From NCBI GenBank assembly GCA_963702565.1, contig CAVPDE010000015.1, positions 1 to 64,000 on the forward strand: a stretch of 64,000 nt of DNA, written 5' to 3'. Under the pieces are notes generated by a model. The model was given only the letters and a program-made list of their open reading frames with translations, had not been told where the DNA came from and made no database searches. Shown one piece after another: positions 23,442 through 32,853 of the stretch. The position numbers and the translations under genes were made by a program. Within the stretch, counting starts at the first letter, position 1; each line of letters opens with the position of its first letter. This stretch comes from CAVPDE01 sp963702565. GTDB taxonomy: Bacteria > Desulfobacterota > DSM-4660 > Desulfatiglandales > HGW-15.

Positions 23442-25484
23442 ATGAGGCGGAACACAAACAGACATAAAAACCTCCTGGGCATTCTCCTGCTCCTGCTGGT
23501 CCTCTGCCTTGGCATCGCTCCGGCCCTTGGCCAGGAGAAAGCGGGGAAAACCGAACCCAATGATTCCCAGGCAAAGCCCGCCTACATCACGATGAACTTC
23601 AAGGACGTGGACCTCCAGGTGTTCATCAAGTTCATCAGCGAACTCACGGGAAAAAACTTCCTCATCGATCCCAATGTCAAGGGAACCGTCACCATCGTTT
23701 CCCCTCAGAAGGTCACGGTGGACGAAGTCTACAAGGTCTTTCTCTCCGTCTTGGAGGTGAACGGATTCACCGTGATCGAAGCAGGACAGGTGAGTAAGAT
23801 CGTGCCTGCGGCTGCGGCAAAGACGAAGGCCACGGAAACCTTCCTCGAAAAAAGACTGAGGTCCCCTGAAGACAAGATCGTCACCCAGTTGGTGCCTCTC
23901 AAGCACGCCGAAGCGGTCACCCTGGCCAGGCTTCTTGCTTCAATGGTTGAAAAAACAGGGCTTCTCGTGCCCTATGCAGAAACCAACACGATGATCGTCA
24001 TTGACACCCTCTCCAACATCAACCGGCTCGTTCGGATCGTCACGGAGCTGGATGTGCCGGGCGATGAAGAGATCTGGGTCACCCAGCTCAGGTATGCCAA
24101 GGTGGACGACATGGCAAAGAAACTGGTTACGCTGTTTCAGGAGCGAAGAGGCGCCGCCGCAGGCGCAGGGCAGCAGGCAGGAGTGGTCCGGGCCGACCTC
24201 AAAATCCTGCCGGATGAGAGAACCAACTCCCTCGTGGTTCTGGCAGGCCCGAACCCCATGGCCAAAATCAAACTCCTGGTCGATAGGCTGGATAAGAGAC
24301 AGGTTCGGCCGAGAGAGAACATCCATATCTATTCCCTCCAGAATGCCGTTGCCGAGACTCTGGCCAAGGTTCTGATGGAGATTCCTGGCAAGGGGACAAA
24401 AGATGAAAAGGCAAAGGCGCCGCCGGTTTCCAAGGACGTGCAGATATCGGCCGACAAGGCGACGAACACGCTGGTGATCATTGCGGAACCCGAAGAGTAC
24501 GCGATTCTGGAAGAGGTGATCCGGAGACTCGATGAACCGCGGCCCCTGGTCTATGTGGAAGCGCTGATCATGGAGGTGTCCTCATCCAAGGCCCTGGACC
24601 TGGGCGTCGAGTGGCGCCTGGGCAACACCTATGACGGCGGGTATGGCGACGGGCAGCCGGGCGGGGTTTTTTTCGGCGGGTCACAAGGGTCGAGCAGCCC
24701 AGTGGCCGACGCCATCAACACGGGCACGGTCTCCGGGCTTCCGGCCGGCTTTGTGGCGGGCGTCCTCGGCAAGGGCATTACCCTGGGGTCTATCACCTTC
24801 CCCACCATCGCAGCCTTTGTGAGGGCGGTGAAAACGGACAGCGACTTCAACGTGATCTCCACCCCGCAGATTCTCACTCTCGACAACGAGGAAGCGAGCA
24901 TCGAGATAGGCCAGAACATCCCCTTTGTCACCCAGGTGGTCGAGTCGAGCCAGACGACGGACAGGCCCATACAAAATTTTCAATACAAGGACGTGGGTGT
25001 GACGCTCAAGGTCACGCCTCAGATCAATGAAGACGGCTTTATCAGACTCAAGATCGAAGAGAGCGTCAAGGCTGTCATCTCTCAGACGGCCCTTCGAGGC
25101 ACCGTGCTTGCACCCACCACCACGTACCGAACGGCTAAAACCAGCATCATGGTCAAAGACGGGGAAACGGCTGTCATTGGGGGTCTGATCGAGGCAAGGC
25201 TGGACAGGGGAAAGACTTCGACTCCTTGTTTAGGTGATATTCCTGCCTTTGGCTGGCTATTCAAGACCACGGAAGATCGGGATGAGAAGACAAACCTCAT
25301 GGTGTTTATGACCCCTCGCGTCGCCCGGGGCGTGGAAGATGCCAAGAAACTCTATGATCAGAAAAGAGGGCATATGGACAAGGAAGCCGAGAGGGCTTTG
25401 AAGGCGCAGGAGCAGGAAGTCATCAGAAAAAGGGCCTTTGACGGTGATTGGGGATTCGACAAACCAGAGGACAGTAAGCAGTAG
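23442..25484 (+). CDS. gspD: type II secretion outer-membrane secretin GspD, 680 aa
   Basis: Outer-membrane channel of the T2SS. A signal peptide (LLGILLLLLVLCLGIAPALG) is followed by the N0 domain (YITMNFKDVDLQVFIKFISE), three N1-N3/NolW repeats (VPLKHAEAVTLARLL; VTQLRYAKVDDMAKKLVTLF; IHIYSLQNAVAETLAKVL) and the secretin C-domain (VYVEALIMEVSSSKALDLGV through VIGGLIEARLDRG and TNLMVFMTPRV). It ends in a charged helix. GTG at 23433 and ATG at 23442 are both possible starts; the ATG is preferred. It is separated from gspE by a group II intron and flanking repeats. Confidence 0.95.
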   Translation: MRRNTNRHKNLLGILLLLLVLCLGIAPALGQEKAGKTEPNDSQAKPAYITMNFKDVDLQVFIKFISELTGKNFLIDPNVKGTVTIVSPQKVTVDEVYKVFLSVLEVNGFTVIEAGQVSKIVPAAAAKTKATETFLEKRLRSPEDKIVTQLVPLKHAEAVTLARLLASMVEKTGLLVPYAETNTMIVIDTLSNINRLVRIVTELDVPGDEEIWVTQLRYAKVDDMAKKLVTLFQERRGAAAGAGQQAGVVRADLKILPDERTNSLVVLAGPNPMAKIKLLVDRLDKRQVRPRENIHIYSLQNAVAETLAKVLMEIPGKGTKDEKAKAPPVSKDVQISADKATNTLVIIAEPEEYAILEEVIRRLDEPRPLVYVEALIMEVSSSKALDLGVEWRLGNTYDGGYGDGQPGGVFFGGSQGSSSPVADAINTGTVSGLPAGFVAGVLGKGITLGSITFPTIAAFVRAVKTDSDFNVISTPQILTLDNEEASIEIGQNIPFVTQVVESSQTTDRPIQNFQYKDVGVTLKVTPQINEDGFIRLKIEESVKAVISQTALRGTVLAPTTTYRTAKTSIMVKDGETAVIGGLIEARLDRGKTSTPCLGDIPAFGWLFKTTEDRDEKTNLMVFMTPRVARGVEDAKKLYDQKRGHMDKEAERALKAQEQEVIRKRAFDGDWGFDKPEDSKQ

Positions 25485-25544
25485 ACAGGAGAGAGAATAG
25501 AGGAGACAGAAGACAGTAGACAGAAGGGAGACAAAGCAGTCGCG

Positions 25545-25656
25545 AAAACACGAAACTTGCCCGCCGTTAATTCGGCGGGGGACGAAAGCACGAAAGAAGA
25601 GGGGGTTGTATCAACACAGTGACTTTTTTTCGCGGTTTCCAGATTTCGTGCTTTCG
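25545..25656. repeat. TTTCGTG-family repeat interrupted by the group II intron (5' exon side)
   Basis: GCGAAAACACGAAAC and GACGAAAGCACGAAAGAAG on one arm face GATTTCGTGCTTTCG on the other. A perfect CCCGCCG-ttaatt-CGGCGGG hairpin (about 25560-25578) is embedded in the first arm. The intron begins right after TTTCGTGCTTTCG. Joining this to the sequence after the intron (TGGTGAATTCTTCG) restores repeat-like wording. A purine-rich block with CAGTAAGCAGTAGACAG lies just upstream (25468-25535). Confidence 0.65.
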
Positions 25657-26133
25657 GTGCGCCAGGACAAGCCTGGCTGATCTTGTAACCTGAAAGGAGG
25701 TTACCCTGCAAATTGCTCGTTCAGCAGGTAGCGGAGCGGGCGGCCCGCGGAATAATCCAAAGGGTCGAAGCCTCGCCGAGCGAACGCGCGAGCCGTAACG
25801 CAAGTGAACCCGATCCGGCCTCGTTACACCGATGGAGGGTGGCCAGCCCGCCGAAAAGTGGTGAAGCCCGCCGCCGATGGTGAAGCAACGAGCAAGAGCA
25901 ACCATTGGGCCTCCCGGGGTGAGAGGGGACAGCGCGTGCGGAAAGATGAGCCGAGGAACCTGGGAGACCCGATGCAGTGGCGGAAGTGTGGCTAACCTGT
26001 GGTGGGAAAACATAACTGCCATGGGGCTGCATTGGGAGTCGGAGGGGTTCATAGTAGCGAAGAAGCGGTTAATCCCCGTGGAGCGAAGGGACCCTGCTGA
26101 AGACGTGTTTTGGTAGGAAGGGAGGAATGCCGA

Positions 26134-27468
26134 TTGGGGAAACCTACTACGGAAGAGGCGGCAAAGCCTGAGAAAGGCATGACGCCGAGTCTTTCTTCCC
26201 TGAGACAGAAACTGGGCCAAAAGGCCAAGCGGGAACCGAAGTTTCGGTTCTACACGTTGTACGGCCATATAAGCCGGGATGACGTGTTGGCGGCGGCATG
26301 GACCCTGGTGCGTGCCAACAAGGGCGCAGCAGGCATAGACGGCGTAACGATTGAGCGGGTTGAGGAACAAGAGGGTGGTGTGGCGGTGTTTCTGGAGAGC
26401 ATCCAGAAGGAACTGCGCACGAAGACCTATAAACCGCAACCCGTGCGCCGGGTGTTTATCCCAAAAGCCAATGGAAAGAGGAGGCCGTTGGGTATCCCGA
26501 CGGTGCGGGACCGAATGGTCCAGACGGCAACGCTTCTTATCTTGGAGCCGATTTTCGAAGAAGACTTTGAAGAATGCTCCTACGGGTTCCGTCCTGGGCG
26601 CTCGGCCCATGATGCACTGGAGGAAATCCGGGGCCATATCAAGGCTGGCTTTTGCGCGGTGTATGATGCTGATCTGAAAGGATACTTTGATTCGATCCCG
26701 CACGAGAAGCTGATGGCGTGTTTGCGCATGAGGATCACGGACCGCTATGTGCTGAAGCTGATTCGTATGTGGCTGGAGGCGCCGGTGGTTGGAGAGTCTG
26801 GTTCTGGAGGGGGCGGAGCATCGTCCCGCACAAAGAAAGGGACTCCCCAAGGAGGAGTGATTTCTCCTCTGCTTGCCAATGTGTATTTGCATTGGTTTGA
26901 TAAAGTGTTCCATCGAGCTGGTGGGCCTGCGGTGTGGGCTAAAGCCAAGTTGGTGCGCTACGCTGACGACTTTGTGATCTTGGCGCGATATATTGACGGT
27001 CAGATCACGGGTTGGGTGGAGTCGAAGATCGAAGGGTGGTTGGGCTTGGAGATCAACCGGGAAAAGACGAGGGTGCTGGATTTGCAAAAGGAAGGGGAAA
27101 GCTTGGACTTTCTGGGATATACGTTTCGGTACGACTGGGACCGTAAAGGCGGCGAGTTTCGGTACCTGAACCTGTTTCCCTCGAAGAAAGCTTTGGCCCG
27201 AGAGCGCGAGCACCTTCGTGAGCGGACGAGTGCACGAATGTGCTTCAAGCCGATTCCGGTAATGATCGACGAACTCAACGAGCATCTGCGCGGATGGGCT
27301 AATTATTTTGGGCGTGGGTATCCACGCAAGGCCTTCCGGGAGATAAACGCCTATGTGCGGCAGCGGCTTCAGTGTCATTTGTCCCGCCGCAGTCAGCGTC
27401 CATGGCGACCGCCCAAAGGGATGACCTTCTATGCGCGATTTGCGCAAATGGGGTTGATCTATTTGTGA
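26134..27468 (+). CDS. ltrA: group II intron reverse transcriptase-maturase, 444 aa
   Basis: Intron-encoded protein that assists splicing and copies intron RNA during retrohoming. Fingers/palm motifs are in order: KFRFYTLYGHISRDDVLAAA (RT0), GAAGIDGVTIE, RRPLGIPTVRDRMVQTA (RT2), SYGFRPGRSAHDAL (RT3), YDADLKGYFDSIPH (RT4), GTPQGGVISPLLANVYLHW, the catalytic YADDF (RT5) and EINREKTRVL. A maturase X-domain follows (LRGWANYFGRGYPRKAFREI). No HNH endonuclease zinc motif is visible. The TTG at 26134 has GGGAGG eight bases upstream; the ATG at 26179 is the alternative start. Confidence 0.92.
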   Translation: MGKPTTEEAAKPEKGMTPSLSSLRQKLGQKAKREPKFRFYTLYGHISRDDVLAAAWTLVRANKGAAGIDGVTIERVEEQEGGVAVFLESIQKELRTKTYKPQPVRRVFIPKANGKRRPLGIPTVRDRMVQTATLLILEPIFEEDFEECSYGFRPGRSAHDALEEIRGHIKAGFCAVYDADLKGYFDSIPHEKLMACLRMRITDRYVLKLIRMWLEAPVVGESGSGGGGASSRTKKGTPQGGVISPLLANVYLHWFDKVFHRAGGPAVWAKAKLVRYADDFVILARYIDGQITGWVESKIEGWLGLEINREKTRVLDLQKEGESLDFLGYTFRYDWDRKGGEFRYLNLFPSKKALAREREHLRERTSARMCFKPIPVMIDELNEHLRGWANYFGRGYPRKAFREINAYVRQRLQCHLSRRSQRPWRPPKGMTFYARFAQMGLIYL

Positions 27469-27512
27469 AGAGGCTCGGTTCATCACTGCGCATGCCTCAG
27501 GCAAGAGTCTTC

Positions 27513-27587
<75 letters not shown>

Positions 27588-27629
27588 TGGTGAATTCTTC
27601 GTTTTTTATTCTGTATGCTTTAAAAAAAC

Positions 27630-29279
27630 ATGTTTAAGAATCTTTTCAAGAGCAATGTTCAGAATCCCCCGCCCTCTCCTCCTCCTGATGCCGGTTCCTC
27701 TGTGCCGGGTCTCCTCATGCAGGACATGACTGAATCGGAGCGCCTGGCTCATTTCTCCGAAAAGCTCGGTATTCCCGTCAAGAAAAGGCTCCTCGAAGAC
27801 ATCCGCTTTGAGGGCAAGCTGGACATCCCCATCCAGTATTTCAAGCGCATGGGGCTGGTCCCTCTTTTCGAGGAACAAGGGGTTCTGACCGTAGCCATCA
27901 ATGACCCGGCAAATTTTCAAGCTGCCGACGACCTGGCTCGGCGCTTCGGGTTCAAGGGGATCCGGATGGTGCTGAGTCCTCTCGGGGAGATCCACTCGGC
28001 GATCAACGCACTCTTTGACCAAACCAGCGACGAAGCCGAGAAGATGGTTCAGGACCTGGAGTCCTACCAGTCCGATGACCAGGTCTTCACCGAACTCGAA
28101 GACCTGCAGGACCTCATGGATGTGACCAACGAAGCCCCGATCATCCGGCTCGTCAACGTGGTTCTGACTCAGGCCCTGCGCCGGCTGGCGAGCGACATCC
28201 ACATCGAGCCTTACGAAAAAGAAATCAAGGTCCGTTTCCGGATCGACGGGATCCTGTACGAGATTTTCTCTCTTCCCAAGCGCTTCCAGGCCCACATCGT
28301 TTCACGGCTGAAGGTCATGGCCAACCTGGACATCGCGGAAAAAAGACTCCCCCAGGACGGAAGAATCAAGATCAAGGTGGCCAACAAGACCGTGGACATC
28401 AGGATTTCCGTGATCCCCATGGCCTACGGCGAGAGGATCGTGCTGCGTCTGCTCGACAAGAGCATTTCCATTCTCGGGCTGGCCGAGATGGGCATGGCGC
28501 AAAAGAGGCTGGAGATCTTCGAGAAGCTGATCAACAAGAACACCGGAATCCTTCTGGTCACAGGCCCCACCGGAAGCGGCAAGACCACGACCCTCTATGC
28601 CGCTCTCAACCGGATCAACTCCGTGGAGAAGAACATTATCACCATCGAGGATCCCGTCGAATATGAACTGAAAGGCGTGGGCCAGATCCAGGTGAACCCC
28701 AAGACCGAGCTCACCTTTGCCAGGGGGCTCCGCTCCGTCCTGCGGCACGACCCGGACATCATCATGGTGGGCGAGATCCGCGATCTGGAAACTGTGGAGA
28801 TCGCCATCCAGGCCTCCCTTACCGGCCACCTCGTGTTCAGCACCCTTCACACGAACGATGCAACGGGCGCTCTCACCCGCCTGGTGGACATGGGCGTGGA
28901 GCCTTTTCTCATTGCCTCGTCCCTGCTGGCGGTTCTGGCCCAGCGGCTCGTACGAAGGATCTGCCCGGATTGCAAAGAACCGTTTCACCCGGAGGAGGCC
29001 ACCCTTGAAGAGCTCGGGCTTCCGAAGGATCAGGTGTTCTATCACGGCCGGGGATGCGAGGCATGCATGCAGAGCGGGTACCGGGGCAGGAGCGGCATCT
29101 TCGAGCTTCTCGTGATGGACAACGACACGCGGCACCTTCTCACCTCCGGCGCAGATTCGGTGAAGATGAAGGATATGGCGGTGCGCAACGGAATGGCCAC
29201 CCTCTTTGAAGACGGCCTCCTGAAGGTGAAGACCGGGCTGACCACGCTCAATGAGGTGCTGCGGGTAACGCAAGAATAG
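27630..29279 (+). CDS. gspE: type II secretion ATPase GspE, 549 aa
   Basis: Hexameric cytoplasmic ATPase that powers pseudopilus assembly. It has an N-terminal N1E-like domain (SERLAHFSEKLGIPVKKRLL), then the CTE core. The core has Walker A GPTGSGKTTTLYAAL near residue 312, the Asp box and Walker B RHDPDIIMVGEIRDLET near 373, and the His box. The tetracysteine zinc motif is C-x2-C ... C-x2-C (CPDCKEPF and CEACMQSG, about 448-480). There is no obvious Shine-Dalgarno before the ATG; the upstream 42 bases are the 3' exon of the intron. Confidence 0.95.
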   Translation: MFKNLFKSNVQNPPPSPPPDAGSSVPGLLMQDMTESERLAHFSEKLGIPVKKRLLEDIRFEGKLDIPIQYFKRMGLVPLFEEQGVLTVAINDPANFQAADDLARRFGFKGIRMVLSPLGEIHSAINALFDQTSDEAEKMVQDLESYQSDDQVFTELEDLQDLMDVTNEAPIIRLVNVVLTQALRRLASDIHIEPYEKEIKVRFRIDGILYEIFSLPKRFQAHIVSRLKVMANLDIAEKRLPQDGRIKIKVANKTVDIRISVIPMAYGERIVLRLLDKSISILGLAEMGMAQKRLEIFEKLINKNTGILLVTGPTGSGKTTTLYAALNRINSVEKNIITIEDPVEYELKGVGQIQVNPKTELTFARGLRSVLRHDPDIIMVGEIRDLETVEIAIQASLTGHLVFSTLHTNDATGALTRLVDMGVEPFLIASSLLAVLAQRLVRRICPDCKEPFHPEEATLEELGLPKDQVFYHGRGCEACMQSGYRGRSGIFELLVMDNDTRHLLTSGADSVKMKDMAVRNGMATLFEDGLLKVKTGLTTLNEVLRVTQE

Positions 29280-29280
29280 A

Positions 29281-30519
29281 ATGCCTGTCTTTGAATACAA
29301 AGCTCTGGACAGCAAAGGCAAGAAGATCCGCGGACTGATCACGGCGGACGGCCCTGCCGCAGCCAGGCTCAAGCTCAGCCAGGACCTCCTTTACCCCACC
29401 GACATTCGGGAAGTCAAAGAAGACGAAAAAAAGCCCTCCGCGGAAGCGCTCGTCTCTCCTCTAGCCAAGCTGCAGCGGGTCAATCCGGTGGAAGTCACCA
29501 CGGCCTTGAGGCAGCTGGCCACCCTCATTTCTTCAGGCCTTCCTCTTGTGGAAAGCCTCGCCGGAGTGATCGAGCAGAGCGAGGAACCCAAGCTCAGGAA
29601 GATCTTCACCCAGGTCCGTGAACGCGTACTGGAAGGCAATTCCCTGGCCCAGGCCATGTCCGCACACCCCGGTATCTTCAGCCACATTCACGTCAACATG
29701 GTGAGGGCAGGCGAGACCGGAGGGGCCCTGGACATCATCCTGAGGCGGCTTGCGGATTTTTCCGAGCGCCGGCTCAAGCTCAAAAAGAGGATAGAGTCGG
29801 CCATGACCTATCCCATCTTCCTCCTTCTGATCAGCAGCGTGATTCTGATTTTTCTCATGACCTTTGTGATGCCCAAGGTGGTCGGGATTTTCAAGGGCAT
29901 GAAGCTGGCTCTTCCCTGGTCCACACAGGTGCTCATCTTCGTGACTTATGTGATCAGCAATTATTGGTGGCTCCTCGCGCTCGGAGCCGTGGGCCTGGCA
30001 GGGCTGATAGTGGCCCTGGTGAGAACTGAAACAGGCGCTCGTGCCTGGGACCGGATCAAAATGGGCTTCCCTCTTCTGGGAAGGCTTCACCGCAAGGCGG
30101 TGATTGCGCGCTTTACGAGGACCCTGTCCATCCTGCTCAAGAGCGGGATTCCCCTGGTCGATGCGCTGGAAATCTCCAGGCCTGCCATGGGCAACCGGAT
30201 CCTCGAGGACGGCGTCAAGGAAGCGACAAAGCTCGTAGGGGAAGGATCTGATTTTGCGACCCCTTTGCGGCAGAAGGGAGGGTTTCCTCCGCTGGTGGTG
30301 CAGCTGGTGCGGGCCGGCGAAAAGAGCGGGGAACTGGAGGAAATGCTCGCCAAGGCTGCGGAAGTCTATGAAGACGACGTGGAAGCCACCATCGCCTCGC
30401 TGACCTCCATCATCGAGCCGGTGGTGATCCTGTTCATGGGCGTGGTGGTGGGTTTCATTGTCATGGCGATCTTGCTGCCGATATTTGAGATGACTTCGGG
30501 GATCAGAGTCACAAGGTAG
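29281..30519 (+). CDS. gspF: type II secretion inner-membrane platform protein GspF, 412 aa
   Basis: Polytopic platform protein. The N-terminal segment MPVFEYKALDSKGKKIRGLI, two cytoplasmic T2SSF domains (about 75-195 and 280-400) and three membrane helices (about 175-200, 222-245, 378-402) are visible. The GspF signature is in the second domain (LVRAGEKSGELEEMLAKAAE). The start codon is one base after the gspE stop. Its stop codon overlaps the start of a palindromic repeat element, and an IR-rich gap of about 330 bases separates it from gspG. Confidence 0.95.
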   Translation: MPVFEYKALDSKGKKIRGLITADGPAAARLKLSQDLLYPTDIREVKEDEKKPSAEALVSPLAKLQRVNPVEVTTALRQLATLISSGLPLVESLAGVIEQSEEPKLRKIFTQVRERVLEGNSLAQAMSAHPGIFSHIHVNMVRAGETGGALDIILRRLADFSERRLKLKKRIESAMTYPIFLLLISSVILIFLMTFVMPKVVGIFKGMKLALPWSTQVLIFVTYVISNYWWLLALGAVGLAGLIVALVRTETGARAWDRIKMGFPLLGRLHRKAVIARFTRTLSILLKSGIPLVDALEISRPAMGNRILEDGVKEATKLVGEGSDFATPLRQKGGFPPLVVQLVRAGEKSGELEEMLAKAAEVYEDDVEATIASLTSIIEPVVILFMGVVVGFIVMAILLPIFEMTSGIRVTR

Positions 30520-30645
30520 CAGGTTGCTGAAAAACGACCATCTACTGCGTTGCCCGCATCCTTCGGCGCTGCGGCGTACTGGACTGTACGCCTCACTTCT
30601 CAGGATTTCGGGCGCCTTGTATCTGGCCGTTTTTGAGCAACCTGC
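30519..30645. repeat. palindromic interspersed element, 127 bp
   Basis: Ends are near-perfect inverted repeats: GCAGGTTGCTGAAAAACG and CGTTTTTGAGCAACCTGC. The interior also pairs partially, with GCATCCTTCGGCGC and GTACTGGACTGTACG as inner hairpins. It looks like a short non-autonomous (MITE or REP-like) element; similarly worded repeats occur in deltaproteobacterial genomes, from general knowledge. The left terminus uses the last base of the gspF stop codon. Confidence 0.7.
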
Positions 30646-30712
30646 CGGTAAGACGGTGACTGTTTTTTTGGAGAGGAAAAGCAACGAGAAGGTGGTACAA
30701 TGAGTTAAAGAG

Positions 30713-30828
30713 AGTGGAGTGTTGGAGTGCTGGAGCGATAGGATATGGAGTACTGGAGTATTGGAGTGTTGGTTGTTCGGGTTACCAGTACTCCAATACT
30801 CCAGTACTCCATCACTCCATTCGACAAC
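30713..30828. repeat. GGAGTATTGGAGT-type inverted repeat
   Basis: Left arm of permuted GGAGTACTGGAGTATTGGAG units; right arm CTCCAATACTCCAGTACTCC, with loop GTTGTTCGGGTTACC. It forms one of the longest hairpins in the window, between gspF and gspG. It belongs to the same class of low-complexity hairpins as those at 3495 and 6044 but uses a different vocabulary. Confidence 0.65.
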
Positions 30829-30851
30829 TCCTTTGGGTACAGGAGCTCGGT

Positions 30852-31316
30852 ATGAGAAATTTGACTTTTAGGTCGTGTAAGACCGCGCAAGGCTTTACCT
30901 TGCTCGAGATCCTCATCGTCATCACCATCCTGGGCATCCTGGCCAGTCTCATAGCGGTCAAGCTCATGGACCGGCCCGGGGAAGCCAGGCAGCTGAAAGC
31001 GCAAATGGACATCCAGGCCCTTGAGACGGCCCTGAAGCTTTACAAGCTGGACAACGCCTTTTACCCGACCACGGACCAGGGTCTTCGCGCCCTGGTGGAA
31101 AAGCCTGGGCTGGGCAAAATCCCTACCAAGTGGCGTGAAGGCGGCTACTTGGAAAAGGGTGTGCTTCCCAGGGATCCGTGGGACAGGGATTATCTGTATC
31201 TCAGTCCTGGAATTCGGAACAGGGATTTTGATCTCTGGTCCTACGGCGCGGACGGTGAGGACGGGGGGGAAGGGGAGGATGCCGATGTCACCAACTGGGC
31301 GACCAAGAAGGAATAG
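30852..31316 (+). CDS. gspG: type II secretion major pseudopilin GspG, 154 aa
   Basis: The class III leader ends at QG/FTLLEILIVITILG, with the cleavage Gly, Phe+1 and Glu+5 expected for prepilin peptidase. The globular domain contains the conserved YPTTDQGL and DPWDRDYLY (calcium-site region) and a C-terminal DLWSYGADG. The frame is open upstream, but AGGAG six bases before the ATG at 30852 and the leader position fix the start. No prepilin peptidase gene (gspO/pilD) is seen in the window. Confidence 0.93.
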   Translation: MRNLTFRSCKTAQGFTLLEILIVITILGILASLIAVKLMDRPGEARQLKAQMDIQALETALKLYKLDNAFYPTTDQGLRALVEKPGLGKIPTKWREGGYLEKGVLPRDPWDRDYLYLSPGIRNRDFDLWSYGADGEDGGEGEDADVTNWATKKE

Positions 31317-31863
31317 ACCGGCCGGGTTTACCCTGTTTGAAATCGCCGTTGTCCTCTTCCTCATCAGCCTCTTTTTTGTCCTGGTGGCCGTTCCCATCGA
31401 GGGGGTCCTCTCCGGCGGTGACCTGGGACAGGCCACTCGCATGCTCATGAGCGAGGTGAGCAGACTGCGAGGGGAGGCCGCCTACACGAGGAAAGTGCAG
31501 ACTCTGGTGCTGGACATGGAGAAAAACACCTTCTATGCCCTGGACCCGGAAACCCCGGCAGATTTCAGGAAGCCGGAGGAGAGTCTTTTCGAGGAAGAAA
31601 AGGAGGTCGTTCCCAGGCGAAAGGATTTGCCCTCAGGCGTATTTTTTGCAGACGTGGTTCTGGACACGCTGGGCAAGATTCAGGAGGGAAAAGCAGAGGT
31701 TCGCTTTTTTGCCAACGGGTGTGTGGAGCACGCTCTGATCCATTTGAAAAATCAAGGCGGCAAGATCTACACCCTTGAGATCAACCCCGTGACAGGTCTT
31801 ATCAAAACCCATGAAGGATATATTGAACAGAAAAGGCAAGGATCAAGGTTTCACTCTACTTGA
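31285..31863 (+). CDS. gspH: type II secretion minor pseudopilin GspH, 192 aa
   Basis: The prepilin leader ends at AG/FTLFEIAVVLFLISL with Glu+5. A hydrophobic helix and a beta-rich domain follow. Two in-frame ATGs at 31279 and 31285 are possible; GGAGG at 31274-31278 gives sensible spacing only to 31285. The start overlaps the gspG end by 32 bases, and the end overlaps gspI by 53. It is assigned GspH from gene order and N-terminal methylation motif; the globular domain is divergent. Confidence 0.8.
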   Translation: MSPTGRPRRNRPAGFTLFEIAVVLFLISLFFVLVAVPIEGVLSGGDLGQATRMLMSEVSRLRGEAAYTRKVQTLVLDMEKNTFYALDPETPADFRKPEESLFEEEKEVVPRRKDLPSGVFFADVVLDTLGKIQEGKAEVRFFANGCVEHALIHLKNQGGKIYTLEINPVTGLIKTHEGYIEQKRQGSRFHST

Positions 31864-32203
31864 AATCATCATTTGCCTGGGTCTCATAGCGCTGGTCCTG
31901 GTGGCCGTCTTTCACCTGCAGGCGCAGAACCTGGACCTTCAGTCTGAAGCGCAGTTCATGACCACGGCGACCTGCCTTTTGCAAGAGCGCCTTTCTCAGA
32001 TCCAGGCCCAGGAGAAGATCGAAGAAGGGACGAACTCGGGGGATTTCGGCAAAGACTATCCGGACTACACGTACAAGCAGGAAGTGAGCGAGATGCCGGA
32101 CACGGAAACCCTCTACAAAGTGAGGGTGGCCGTGATTCTCGAAAGAGACAAAGCCCGCAGGGATCTATGGCTCGAAACGTATCTGTACCGACAGAAGATA
32201 TGA
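31811..32203 (+). CDS. gspI: type II secretion minor pseudopilin GspI, 130 aa
   Basis: Leader MKDILNRKGKDQG followed by FTLLEIIICLGLIALVLVAV (Glu+5 present). The short globular domain includes TCLLQERLSQIQAQ, typical of GspI (AExKLAE-like region). It overlaps gspH upstream and shares ATGA with gspJ downstream. Confidence 0.82.
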   Translation: MKDILNRKGKDQGFTLLEIIICLGLIALVLVAVFHLQAQNLDLQSEAQFMTTATCLLQERLSQIQAQEKIEEGTNSGDFGKDYPDYTYKQEVSEMPDTETLYKVRVAVILERDKARRDLWLETYLYRQKI

Positions 32204-32853
32204 AGGGATTCACCCTTCTGGAAGTGCTGGTCTCCATGGCGATTCTGGTGATCATCATGGCGGCGCTCTACAGCGCCTACACCACGAACGTGGAGGCCAT
32301 CCAGATCGCCAGGCAAAACGGAGAGGTCCACCAGACGGCCAGGATCGTACTGGACCGGATGAGCAAGGATCTTCAGTCGGCGTTGATCGAGGTGAGCGTT
32401 CCTTCGGACAAGATCAAGCTGGGCCTGGTGGGCGAAGACCGTGAGATCGACGGGAGGCGGGCGGATCGCATAGACTTCACCACCGTGACCCACCTGCCCC
32501 TCACGGAAAAGGGTCCGGCGAGCGATCTGTGCGAAATCGGGTACCTGATTGAGGAGAATTCAGAAGACAAGGTTCTTGTTCTCTTGAGAAGGGATGACCC
32601 CAGCGTGGATGAGGACTTCACCAAGGGCGGATCGGTCCAGGAAATGGCAAGAAACGTGTTGGAGTTCAACCTCACCTACCAGGATTCCAGGGGTGAGGAA
32701 TCGGACAAGTGGAACACCCTTGACGGGATGCCCGCATCCGGGCTTCCGTTGCTCATCAAGGTTCGGCTGGTCCTGAAGGATGAACTCAATCGCGAGCACG
32801 TGTTCAGCACGACCATCCACCCCGAACTGGCGGAAAGAGTGAGGGAGAGATGA
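32200..32853 (+). CDS. gspJ: type II secretion minor pseudopilin GspJ, 217 aa
   Basis: MKG/FTLLEVLVSMAILVIIMAAL gives a very short leader with Glu+5. The frame is open to an ATG at 32167. The ATG at 32200, however, forms an ATGA overlap with the gspI stop, as gspK does with gspJ, and gives the compact leader, so it is preferred. The globular domain (RIVLDRMSKDLQSALIEV) matches GspJ. Confidence 0.85.
   Translation: MKGFTLLEVLVSMAILVIIMAALYSAYTTNVEAIQIARQNGEVHQTARIVLDRMSKDLQSALIEVSVPSDKIKLGLVGEDREIDGRRADRIDFTTVTHLPLTEKGPASDLCEIGYLIEENSEDKVLVLLRRDDPSVDEDFTKGGSVQEMARNVLEFNLTYQDSRGEESDKWNTLDGMPASGLPLLIKVRLVLKDELNREHVFSTTIHPELAERVRER

Noticed and set aside
25567..27504. 645-codon minus-strand frame across the group II intron
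   Set aside because: It is the antisense of intron RNA and the reverse transcriptase gene, has no recognisable motif, and recurs identically only because the intron does.
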